The notes beneath the pieces are model-generated. The model was not told the DNA's origin and did no database searches. It saw only the letters and a program-made list of their open reading frames with translations. Position numbers and translations under genes: made by a program. 64,000 nucleotides of DNA from Mycoemilia scoparia (Eukaryota > Kickxellomycota > Kickxellomycetes > Kickxellales > Kickxellaceae), in contig JANBPU010000046.1 in assembly GCA_027575805.1 (NCBI GenBank), positions 1 through 64,000 on the forward strand, given 5' to 3'. Position 1 is the stretch's first letter. Each line of letters begins with the position of its first letter. This document shows, one piece after another, positions 55,801-64,000 of this stretch.

Positions 55801-56715
55801 AAAGCTCATCCAAAGATCGCAGAGGCTAAGTCTGAGAAGCCTAGCAGTCCATACAACTATACCACATCTCCCGCACCGCATACACCACTTCCACAACATG
55901 CAGGTGCCAACTCTAGCCTTATGATGCCAGTGTATGAAGATAAATGTGTTCCACTGAAAGTCAGCAGTGATTCTGAACGAGACCGTCGCAGCAGCGGAAG
56001 CATGCTCTCTTCAGGCTCCGAAATCTATGACATTGTTGGTTCAAGCGCGAAGCGACGACTCACAGGAGAATCTGCTATATCATCGTCGTTCTTCAGCGAA
56101 GAGGACGATGACCAAGCTGACGATGAGTTGATAAACACACAACCTGGTCTACAACATGTTCAAAAGAAGTCCTCACAAAAATCGCACCACTCCTCGTTTG
56201 TACCATCTAGCTACGAGCCACAGACACCAATGAATGCATCAAGAGCATCCATGTCATCGTATGATGGAGATAATGACAACCTGTTCTTGACTCCAAGTAA
56301 CAAGCGGGTACCCAACTCGGGCTCAACAACACGCGAATCCATTATTCATCGTCGTGTCAGCGAGATTCGGGATGAATACACATCTATTGTACCGCCAGGC
56401 TGCGAATCTCCGCCTGAAATAGAATCAGAGTATTCTTCTGACGAATTCACACCGGAGCATCCAAGCAAAAAGAAGAATAACTGGCCAGTTCCCAGATGGG
56501 CCCAGAGTCCAAATCTACTTCAAGGCTTAGACAACCAAAAATTCACCAATCCTGATCGTGTATTTGGTCATGTAAGGCCAATAAAGATCTCTGAAATCTT
56601 TGGTGTTCGGTATCAAGAACGGACTCGTCGCAGTACTATGATCTGGACTGGGTCTGATGAGTTGACTCCGGCTGAAATAGCAAGATATAATAAAAGGATG
56701 GGCTTCAAAAAGTAG
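52891..56715 (+). CDS. INCENP: INCENP/Sli15/Pic1-like chromosomal passenger protein
   Basis: A single exon of 1,274 residues from the ATG giving MEFSQATTNT. The N-terminal region (about 45-85) has a Trp/Leu-rich helical block (RKRNWDSAFQLKYDELETTL, then AWLDLYWESI) where the CEN box that binds Survivin/Borealin-type partners would be. The middle is Ser/Lys/Pro-rich, with several SP/TP sites. The C-terminus is a clear IN-box: WPVPRWAQSPNLLQGLDNQ, NPDRVFG, then KISEIF, followed by RTRRSTMIW, the site (R-x-S-S/T-x-x-W in the family) phosphorylated by Aurora B. INCENP activates Aurora B/Ipl1 and targets it to centromeres and the spindle midzone. The length is greater than Sli15 (698) or Pic1 (about 1,020). 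Identification depends mainly on the IN-box. Confidence 0.85.
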   Translation: MEFSQATTNTAIDTPVPTKAALRSPFLPSSPEPEGPVTADIWVGTRKRNWDSAFQLKYDELETTLRDNEAWLDLYWESIRGVRSLNESDIMVSNALKTSSARRRGRPRTHIRDVFESSYTDPVYSFPRSTSSMNEAMMATAASKGDFMGSQQFLNGNTLTEHTHPRISSPKAAPSSPSQLKKSSKYPAVLSRNNSAAAKAMEAAKRFKQVQNEHEADQVLRQIGSNDKKNAMEPISGTDKLKEDGFNADSHISGGAAVRGRPPMSMFYNFNGDTNSSPHSRKPLGISLSQESNKSHGSGGDLQRKYSQSTSRFQATSPVPNLREFILNGGLESPAKSPTKAPSTPLASLPGSHQKDTSVSRPSSQYIPDWAESFNQHSLSKPSSPSVSRSGSIASALLGKSASAKSDGKSTQGMLPVLSEQSADSEKENIDHSTPIGKSNMTPSDSSAIRYSKATEIITASQQDVESDFDGQGDVQGHDEEPSIGQEAIEVDGSEVIIESSSEVSEPESDAEEEKETADVPVPDQVGYEGSDLEAQEDAENHYSPQSEDELSEGMDVEDTKDASDQESEYATTDSEEEDIQNNIEAIEAALGPPTPMVPRAKPNPTIDENKETKSVVKPESKTSKLNKLEENTNSKLERAKPAGIRTSKAPSRPESRQGLKTSHFNKSQTSIVPGSVAATRKMFEKQKSGNLRVQPTPGPSSALRSPNLNIQPTPLNRRPPPASFVKRTPVVGSTNTNASASLTKSIAKTTASNSKMRTLNAKPSFETLSKPAPSQSGIQRPGVASATKSSNNQSHLKNGVKPTIEKSSNLFKSIQRPPSRANTQKSGIPTSNTQVVSSLTKKPSSLQISGAKPQFLKKKGSSSSISENDKATNGQAKAAKPIPIPAPSGTSMQAKTPMVSSNGSNSSIFSAVMSAIASPISWLGNGNNQSQFPTHDENRNITGISNEKGSIYKEKNDPKVTQDMATVTPKAHPKIAEAKSEKPSSPYNYTTSPAPHTPLPQHAGANSSLMMPVYEDKCVPLKVSSDSERDRRSSGSMLSSGSEIYDIVGSSAKRRLTGESAISSSFFSEEDDDQADDELINTQPGLQHVQKKSSQKSHHSSFVPSSYEPQTPMNASRASMSSYDGDNDNLFLTPSNKRVPNSGSTTRESIIHRRVSEIRDEYTSIVPPGCESPPEIESEYSSDEFTPEHPSKKKNNWPVPRWAQSPNLLQGLDNQKFTNPDRVFGHVRPIKISEIFGVRYQERTRRSTMIWTGSDELTPAEIARYNKRMGFKK

Positions 56716-57144
56716 CCTTATCATGCTATATATCCTATATTGAATTTTTACTATCTTAGACCTATTTGATATATTTTACTTTTATGATTTATAAACTTTG
56801 TATTTTCTTTTATTATAATAATGATTATAGCATTACCAAACATTCACTGAATTGAATACCAAGTTGTTTCATGCCTTTTATATTAGACGATTGGATGTAC
56901 TATGATGAAGAATTTCATTGGTGATGAAATGTATAATGGACAGAAATGGATCCTCAGATTTGTTTATTTCACGTCTGTTAACCAGTACAATCTTGCCATA
57001 TTTGCATGTGTGTAAGTTAGTAGAAAAAAGTACAAATAAAATATAAAATTAACACCAAAAAATTACTACTACGACATTTATCACAAATCAAAAAAGAACC
57101 TATCATAGTGTGTTAAATAATAGAAAAGGGGAATGTGATGCCTC
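56716..57144. other. Convergent 3' region of INCENP and the antiporter
   Basis: AT-rich, 430 bp shared by the two 3' ends; no additional feature recognised. Confidence 0.6.
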
Positions 57145-60100
57145 TTATGACTGTTTCTTTTCATTACTACCAAACTGTTGGATACCATCCTCAATTGAGC
57201 GAAGACTGCGTGCATCACTTGAGTCACCAGCATCACTATTGCTACCAGATTCGGTATCTTCTTTGTTATTGTCCTGTATGACCATAATACTGGCACTGCT
57301 GCCAATTCCGATAACTCTGTCACCCAAGTCGCCTAGCCCCTTACGGCGGTTAGATTGAACGTGAGTATAGCGAACCACATCATTCTCTTCGATTTCTTTG
57401 CTGTGATCAAAGTAAGGGAGACGAGTGTTTCTGTTGCGTCCACAGATAACCAGATCTGTGTGGTTGAGGGTACGCGACTTTGACAAGAATGACTGGAGAG
57501 GAGTCGATGTGACAACAATCTCAAGAGTAAGGTTGGGATACTTGGTTGCGTATTTTCCATCCTCAGTAAGCGAAATGCTGTCAACTCCAGTCTGCAAATC
57601 ACTGTCGCTTCCGTTATTCTTGTTTCCGGTAAGGTGGCGAGTTGTAGATTTGGCGCGGTGGCGAATGTTTTTTATTACTTTTGAGACTACCAGGCGCGGC
57701 GACTTGGTGTTTGTGTCTGGTGCAGTAGGGTTAGGCAAAAGCGAATTATCATGGGTAGCAGTGGTTGTAGCATTTTTTCCTGATCCACTTGGGGAAGAAC
57801 CACCACCACCACCAATAACGCCTGGCTTTTCTTGAGCGCCATTGGAACCAGGAGTTGTAGTGCTTATTTCGTCATTCAGCTGAATCTTTGGAACATTAGC
57901 ATGTCCTGGCTCCTCATCCTTTTCGTCAATAGAAGCAAGCCCGGTTGCTGGTGATTCAATTACAGATGGCAAGGGTTCAGTGATTGCACTTTGGTCAAAG
58001 GATCGTGGATCAAGCAAGCTAAATAGTGTCTCCTCGTCCTCATTCTTACTGACATCCTCAGGATCAACTCCATCTCTGGTGGTAACTGGTTCTGGTGCTG
58101 GTGTTCGATACCCTTCAGGATCAGCCTTCAGCTTACGGAGTTCAGGTCTTATGTTTATGTTATCCCAAGGATTCACTTCACCCTTGCTCTTTGTGTGACC
58201 AGGGGCAGCAGCGGGAGTTGGTGGAATGACCGGCTTTTCGGGGAAGTCGGATTCACTGAGCACAACATCTCGACGAGTGGGTTCGCTGACCTTCACATAT
58301 CTTATGACAGTAACACTGACGCCTGAGTGAGTGCAGAGATCAGTGACAAGTTCGAGGGCTTTGCGATCATCTGGGCCACCAAAGAATGGGAGAACTATTT
58401 GAGGAACACGGCGCCTATCCTGGTAGAATTCCTCGTTGTGTTCGGAGTGGAATGATGATATCTGGTTTGTGGGCACTATAGCAAGGTTGTTCTTTTCGTC
58501 AGCGAACTCTCTAGTATCTGCAGACCAGTTGGTTGGAACCTTTTGCATGGGCGTGATTTCATCCTTGCCAGTATCCAGAACCTTGGAATCAGTGTCCTTT
58601 GCTACTTCATGGTATTCCACATCCTTTCCATGATTGGTAGAATATTCAAGTTCGTTGTTTTCATCTCCTAGACCACGGTCAACAAAGACAGCTACCACAC
58701 CCCTGGCCTTTTCGAATACAGTAGTTACAAGGACTGTTTGCTCAGCAGTTGTATAGTGTTGTTGATGGTCATCTTCTTCGCCAGGATTGTAGCGTCCTAT
58801 CATTGCTTCATACCAAGGCGTTGTTGGTGCGGTGGCAACGCTCTTTCCATTTGCTGCTACTGGGCCCTTTCCATACGCTTGAAGAATGGTCAAGTGGGCC
58901 TTTACAGATTGACCGCTCGAAATGATGCTTTCAGCAAATTGATCAGGCTCGGCCACGACAAGGGAAGATTTCAGTAAAAGGTGAGCAACACGTGCAAAGG
59001 CTCTGAACATTGACAGGATAGGGTCTGTACGAGCAAGGATCTCAGACTCCGCATGTCTCATAACCGATGAGTCACGACCAGTAAGTTCGAATAATCTGAG
59101 AGCAAAGACTTTGAGTGGTCTGTACATGTGATTACCAGCTCGCATAGACTGCATATGAGAGGATGTTATCCTCAGCTTTCGTGTGCTATGCATATCTGGC
59201 TGGTGGTGTAAAAGGTTTATAAGAGTTACCATGGCAGGAACGTGACGAATGCGATTGAGAACAAGCAGGGTATTCATTGGAAGCCCAGCTTCAGGGCCAT
59301 GGTGGCGAGTGAATACACTCTTTGATTCATCAAAGGCATCTTCATCATCATCCAACTTTTGCTGATACTTGGGTGGATAAAGCCATGCGACAACAGGCGT
59401 CGTAGCAAACGTTGTGACCAAAGCTTTGACTACCATCATTGTAAAAATCCTTGTATTAATAACGCCTGCCTCCAAGCCAATGTTCAGGACGATGAGCTCA
59501 ACGAGACCTTTGCAATTCATCAAAAATCCTATTACAAGGGATTCTCTCCAGGTGAACTTGTTGAACTTGGCAGCAGCAGCACAACCAACAATCTTTCCAA
59601 AGAAGGCAACAAATATAATAAGGATAAGAAGACCCCAAGTAACGCCATCGTTGAGATCAGATAGATTAGTTTTCAATCCTGAAAGGGCAAAGTACTATAA
59701 AAACAAGATAGGATAGGTCGGTTGATATATGGTTAATAATGTCATATTTCGACGCACAATACCAAATACGGGAGGTTGCAACAGATTTAGTGTACTTACA
59801 ATTGGCAAGAAGAATATGACAACAAGATCTTCAATCTTTTCTGTTATTTTAATGGCAAACCCGCCATCATGAGGAACGATGATTCCGATAATAAACCCGC
59901 CAAAGATCGCATGAATGCCAATGACGTCAGTAAAGAAGGCAGAAATGAAAACCATGGTAAATGTCAAGAAAATGACGCGCTGGGGTGGATCACGGCCATC
60001 CAAGCATCCCTGGCGACGAAGGAACCATATATAAATTGGCCGAATGGCAAAAATGACAAATAATGTCCAACCCAATCCAGCCAGGAACACCCATAGAGCA

Positions 60101-60867
60101 CTCAGGCCACTGGAATTGTTTGTCAAAGCCACGACCAGGGCAAGGAGACACCATGAGACAACATCGTCAACAGCAGCTGCAGATATAGAGATCGACCCCA
60201 CAGTGGTCTTTAACAACCTAAGTTCCGTAAGGATACGAGCCAAAACAGGGAATGCAGTAATAGCCATTGCCACGCCACAGAAGAGCAGGAAGTTGACAAA
60301 GCTCCCTTCCTTTTCAATGAGCTTAAATAGCGCATAACTCGTAGCGATACCAAGTGCGAATGGAAGAATCATGCCAGCTATACTGATAAGCAAACTCTTG
60401 TGCATGTTCTTTTTCAGCATCTTGGGGTCCAATTCCAGCCCAACCATGAACAAGAACAGGATCAGACCAAAGTTCGATACCAGATTCAGTACTGTCAGCG
60501 ATTCGGTTGGAAATACGTTATCTTTGAAGGCCTTCCAGCGCCCAAGGACTGTTGGCCCAAGTAAAATACCAGCAATGATTTCCGCAATTACTCGAGGCTG
60601 CATGAGCCTGTACAAAAACACATGCAAAAGCCTGCATAGACATATGATGATGAGGATCTATACAAGGGTTAACGATCTTCCATTCAGTACATGTGCGGGC
60701 GACTCTTGGGTACGTTTTTTTGTTAAATGTGTATAGCAAATGTGCGAATATGGTATGAAGCGTTTCGAATGACTTACCTGGACAAGGAATAGTGGAATTG
60801 GATTAGCAGGGTTGTATTTCATTGGGTTTAACCCGGTGATAACACTGGAGCTGCCAGTGCCAGCCAT
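57145..60867 (-). CDS. KHA1: Kha1-like K+(Na+)/H+ antiporter (CPA2)
   Basis: Three exons (60778-60867, 59800-60657, 57145-59694) give 1,165 residues. About a dozen membrane segments fill residues 25-440. Family marks are QPRVIAEIIAGILLGPTVLG, NFGLILFLFMVGLELDP, AITAFPVLARIL, SAAAVDDVVSWCLLA (the Asp-Asp pair in TM5 is the cation/proton site), GIHAIFGGFIIG and FFLPIYFALSGLKTNL. A long hydrophilic C-terminal domain follows, ending in a Usp-like part (HTDLVICGRNRNTRLP ... GDRVIGIGSSASIMVIQDN), as in Kha1 and plant CHX proteins. Kha1-type exchangers act in Golgi/endosomal pH and K+ balance. The domain between is disordered and longer than in yeast Kha1 (873 residues in total). Confidence 0.92.
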
Positions 60868-63663
60868 ATTTGGTGATTATGCGTGGATGCAAATAATGCT
60901 ATCGAGTACACGGATATATGAATAAACACGAATGTGTCTGTGGGAAAGAAGGACAAAGCGGCGTGCTTCAAACTCTATTGTAAATACCATAGATTTTCAA
61001 GTTGGAAAATGCTGAGATTACATGGGAATAAGCTTTATATAGAGCCAAATTATGGCGAATCAAAAAAAAGAGAGGGAGAGAGAGATACTGTATAATAACA
61101 ATTTAGCATGCAAAGAAATGGGTCTCTTACCTGGACTAGTTTATTGGTAAGATTAAGCAGAGCTGCGGTGATACTTCGCTATACCCAAGCAAGATAGCAA
61201 TGGTAGTGGATGGGGTATTGATGATGTGGTGATAGGTTCTCCCGGCTTGGTAGTTGAAACACCAAGTTTCAAATCAAAAGTAGGTATTCGCAGCGTGAGG
61301 CTGATGAGTGAATGAAGCGATCTGCTGTCAGCACAGTCTATGATAATAAAGAAAGGGCGCCTGTTATAGCTTTTGAATCAGGATTCAGCTGTGCGGCAAA
61401 TAAACGGCAGCGTGATCAAGAAGTCAAAACAACAAACTTTGGTGGTCTGACAAAGCAGTAACAGCAAAGTCACTGAAGGCAGTAGCCCAAACTCACCAAA
61501 GAAGTACAGACCAGCACAAGTCAAGACAGGGATAAGGGATTGGAATGTGTTCGTCAACTTACCAAGCACAAGAAAGAAATGTGAAGATGAGGATAATACA
61601 AAAAGGTCTAAGCAAAATATGGAAAAGGGGCTGTCAAGGGTAGCAGCCGTGCCTGGGAATTGATGCTATAAAACGCAAGAGAGATACATGAAGAGTAGGA
61701 ATGCTATGGGTCCAAACAACTGAGCATTTATACCAATTTCACCCAACGTGGAGAGGCGGGGCTGATAGGGAATTAAAGAGAGGCAAGATTGGTCTATAAA
61801 TCGCAGATTTTCCGGTAATCGATAACAACGACAGGGCTCCTGTTGGCTGAAAACCAAAAGCCAAAGACCTATGAGAGGATCAACAGAGTCGCTGCTCTTG
61901 CTTGGCACAACGTGACCGAACACCTCTGTGGCCAATATCGTCATTGCTTGTCAATACTCACAAGCACACACTGGTTTTACATGGACGAACTGTTGAGGAT
62001 GGCTAACCCACTCGCCCTCCCGTTGCCGAAGCAGCTATTTCACAACTCCATGCAGGCTTTTGGCTGCACCCATATTGTTTATCCAATCGGCACCACCACA
62101 TTTGTTGCTATTGTGCACATCAGGGCCCTGTGTTTGGCGTTTCCAGCCTCCTTCAAGGGTTTGTGCTGGTGGCCTGCTGTTAATACCTGCCGATTCCAAA
62201 GCATTCCTGCAGGCCAGCTCTTGTGCCACCTGCCACCTGAATGTTTGTCTTTAATGTATCTGCAATCCATACATCCATTCCATGTTTACCATTGTCCGCT
62301 CAGTCTCCATCCACAACAATGGCCATTTCCTTTTTCATTTCCTCGCTCTCGCGCCTAAATACCCATGAGGTCAACTTCCGCACTGTGATTATTTATGCTG
62401 CTTGTGTAGCCCTAGGATCTGCAGGGATTCATTGAAGATCAAGAGGCAGTGACTCCAATTATATAGAATGTGGGAAATTGGAGTGCTTTGGTATTTTGAG
62501 AGGAATTTTCTTCTCTAATGGTAATCCCTGCCTGAGGTGTCCGGATGGTCTTTTATCTTGTTATTTTGCGTGACTTTTCTCGAATATAAAGTGGCTGGTA
62601 TTACCCGACCCTGCCATTAATACATCCAATATTTCCGTTATATACATTGGCAAAAATCTAGCCTGTTTGAGTCAAAATACTATTGTTTTCTTGGCCCGGC
62701 CTGGCCTGAAAGCAGGGCTTACTTAACCAATGAGCAATTGCGAAATACCCACGTTCCATCGCCTGTCCTCCAACGACCGGCCGACCCACCCACCCACCAA
62801 TTTAGCCCGCTCATGCCCTTCATCGCCCACGCTGCCGCTTTATCTTAGAGACACTGCAATAAACCATGAATGAATTTTTGGTCACGTTTATTTGCTCCTC
62901 GGCATCACGTGCATTTTGCGTCTAACTTTTGTTTGTGTCATCAAAAGCAGGTCTGCTGAGAGTTCCTAGCACTGCAGTGCACTTTCGTCACTATACATAC
63001 GCCTTTTAATAATAGACCAATATTAGCATTAGTCGCTGGGGATTTGCTAACGCGCTGCCAATATATCAGGTACCTTGATGCCTTCCTAATAGTACCTGCA
63101 TCATGCACTAGGCAAACAACCAATGTTGATGTCAATACCTTCAAGGGCCTTGGCACTTGGTCTCCAATCTTTAACTTTACACTTTAAAACCGATATATCC
63201 AAGTTTTGACAATGTTCTTTCTAAAAGCCTCCCTCTGTGGTATTATTAAAACACAAACAAAAGACTATGTTGTTGTGCAGTGCAAACGCATCCATATATG
63301 AGCACATTTGCAAAGAGGGCATTATTACTAGTTTTTTTCAAGATATATTTATTGGAGCGTTAGGGTAATCATTAATGTAGCTGTGCCTCGAATTTATGCG
63401 ACGGGAAGTTGTTCGTGGGGGGAGGAGGCTTGCTGGAATTGCTTTGGTATTTGGGGAGAAAAACAATTGATTTGGATTTCCTACCAAAGAACTTGTAAAA
63501 GTGCTATTTAGCCGAATATACCTATATTTGGGAAAACCCCCTTTCAATGACAGCTATTTGATAGTAATGCGAAAATTAATAAAACTACATGTCTGCAAAA
63601 ACTCCATATGGTTATGAATCATTTCTTTTACTGTTGCAAACAAACTCGTGCCTCATTAAGAAA
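60868..63663. other. 2.8 kb gene-poor region upstream of the antiporter
   Basis: No exon chain recognised. A plus-strand frame at 61843-62358 (171 codons) is open, but Cys/His/Pro-rich without a fold or splice context, and I take it as chance. An (AG)n-type run occurs near 61068-61085 and a CCCA repeat at 62783-62797. Confidence 0.5.
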
Positions 63664-63956
63664 CTATAATCCAATGGCGCCTAGCCGAACAAGATATAAT
63701 TCCACCAAGGTTGGACCTATTTCAAAATAAAGCATATGAAATGCCTTGAGATTGCGCTCAAATCTGGTGAGGACCAGCTTCTGTCCGCCACACATTTGAT
63801 ACCAAACCAAACCTGACCATATGAGCACCAATTGGTATTCCAACAGTCGTATAAAGTCATTGGAAGCATATTACCTCTCAATATATGTGTGTTTTCTCCC
63901 CAGATGTTGATACGCTGACATGCAGTTGGCAGAAATGGCAGCATTAATACATCAAC
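63664..63956 (-). CDS. 3' end of an unidentified gene running off the right edge
   Basis: Two exons (63875-63956, 63664-63812) with a 62-nt canonical intron (GTAATA...TCAG) form a continuous frame of 76 codons to a TAG stop. The upstream boundary is an acceptor (TTAACTTATGCAG), so the gene continues beyond position 64000. The peptide reads VDVLMLPFLPTACQRINIWG, then LVWYQMCGGQKLVLTRFERN and PTLVELYLVRLG. I do not recognise the family. Support comes from matched splice sites and frame only. Confidence 0.4.
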
Positions 63957-64000
63957 CTGCATAAGTTAACTTTTCCTGGAAAAGACTATTTGGAAGGCAT

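Noticed and set aside
61843..62358. Plus-strand open frame of 171 codons in the region upstream of the antiporter
   Set aside because: Composition is Cys/His/Pro-rich with no motif, no splice context and overlapping open frames on the other strand; likely chance in a less AT-rich spacer.
1..64000. tRNA, 5S rRNA, CRISPR array or riboswitch
   Set aside because: Looked for T-loop GTTCGA-type boxes and regular spaced repeats; the only GGTTCGAATC match is inside the GWT1 coding exon with no cloverleaf around it.

Overview
The window looks like nuclear DNA of a fungus, most likely an early-diverging (zygomycete-grade) lineage. Intergenic DNA is AT-rich. Introns are short (mostly 60-110 nt) with GTAAG-type donors and CTAAC/CTAAT-like branch sites. 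The gene content is fungal: a chitin-synthase activator of the Skt5/Chs4 family, GWT1, a fungal-type tetraspanin, a MAPKKK and a Kha1-type antiporter. It also carries genes that the model yeasts lack or have diverged: a Polycomb EED-like WD40 protein, a PTTG1IP-like PSI-domain membrane protein and a TMEM234-like protein. The lineage is an inference; no rRNA or organellar marker is present. I see no tRNA, rRNA, CRISPR array or prokaryotic-type operon.

Layout. 0-8 kb (+): EED-like protein, protein phosphatase methylesterase 1, and an AGPAT-type acyltransferase. 8-16 kb (-): two Skt5/Chs4-family SEL1-repeat proteins in tandem, 3.8 kb apart. 17-27 kb: a small orphan gene, GPI8, a PTTG1IP-like protein and the proteasome beta7 subunit (all -), a tetraspanin (+), then GWT1 and the farnesyl/geranylgeranyltransferase alpha subunit (-). 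29-38 kb (-): a 2,753-residue SAM-RA-kinase MAPKKK. 39-44 kb (+): RLI1/ABCE1 and an orphan MIR-domain protein. 44-48 kb (-): TMEM234-like and EPL1. 50-57 kb (+): a kelch protein and an INCENP/Sli15 protein. 57-61 kb (-): a Kha1-like K+/H+ antiporter. A gene fragment runs off the right edge (-).

The genes are independent eukaryotic units, but some have related roles. GPI8 and GWT1 act at the end and in the middle of GPI-anchor synthesis. The prenyltransferase alpha subunit would serve the CaaX-ended Skt5 protein. EPL1 (NuA4) and EED (PRC2) are chromatin factors of different complexes. The MAPKKK, Skt5 proteins, GWT1 and GPI8 all bear on cell-wall biology.

The main unusual signals are: a seven-copy, TA-bounded family of about 90-125 bp hairpin elements (MITE-like) confined to the first 18 kb; an EED-like protein whose H3K27me3 aromatic cage looks lost; three GC-AG introns with the same donor; the giant MAPKKK; a kelch gene with one blade per phase-1 exon; and a splice-frame conflict in the acyltransferase. 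All exon models below were built by reading splice sites and reading frames by eye.
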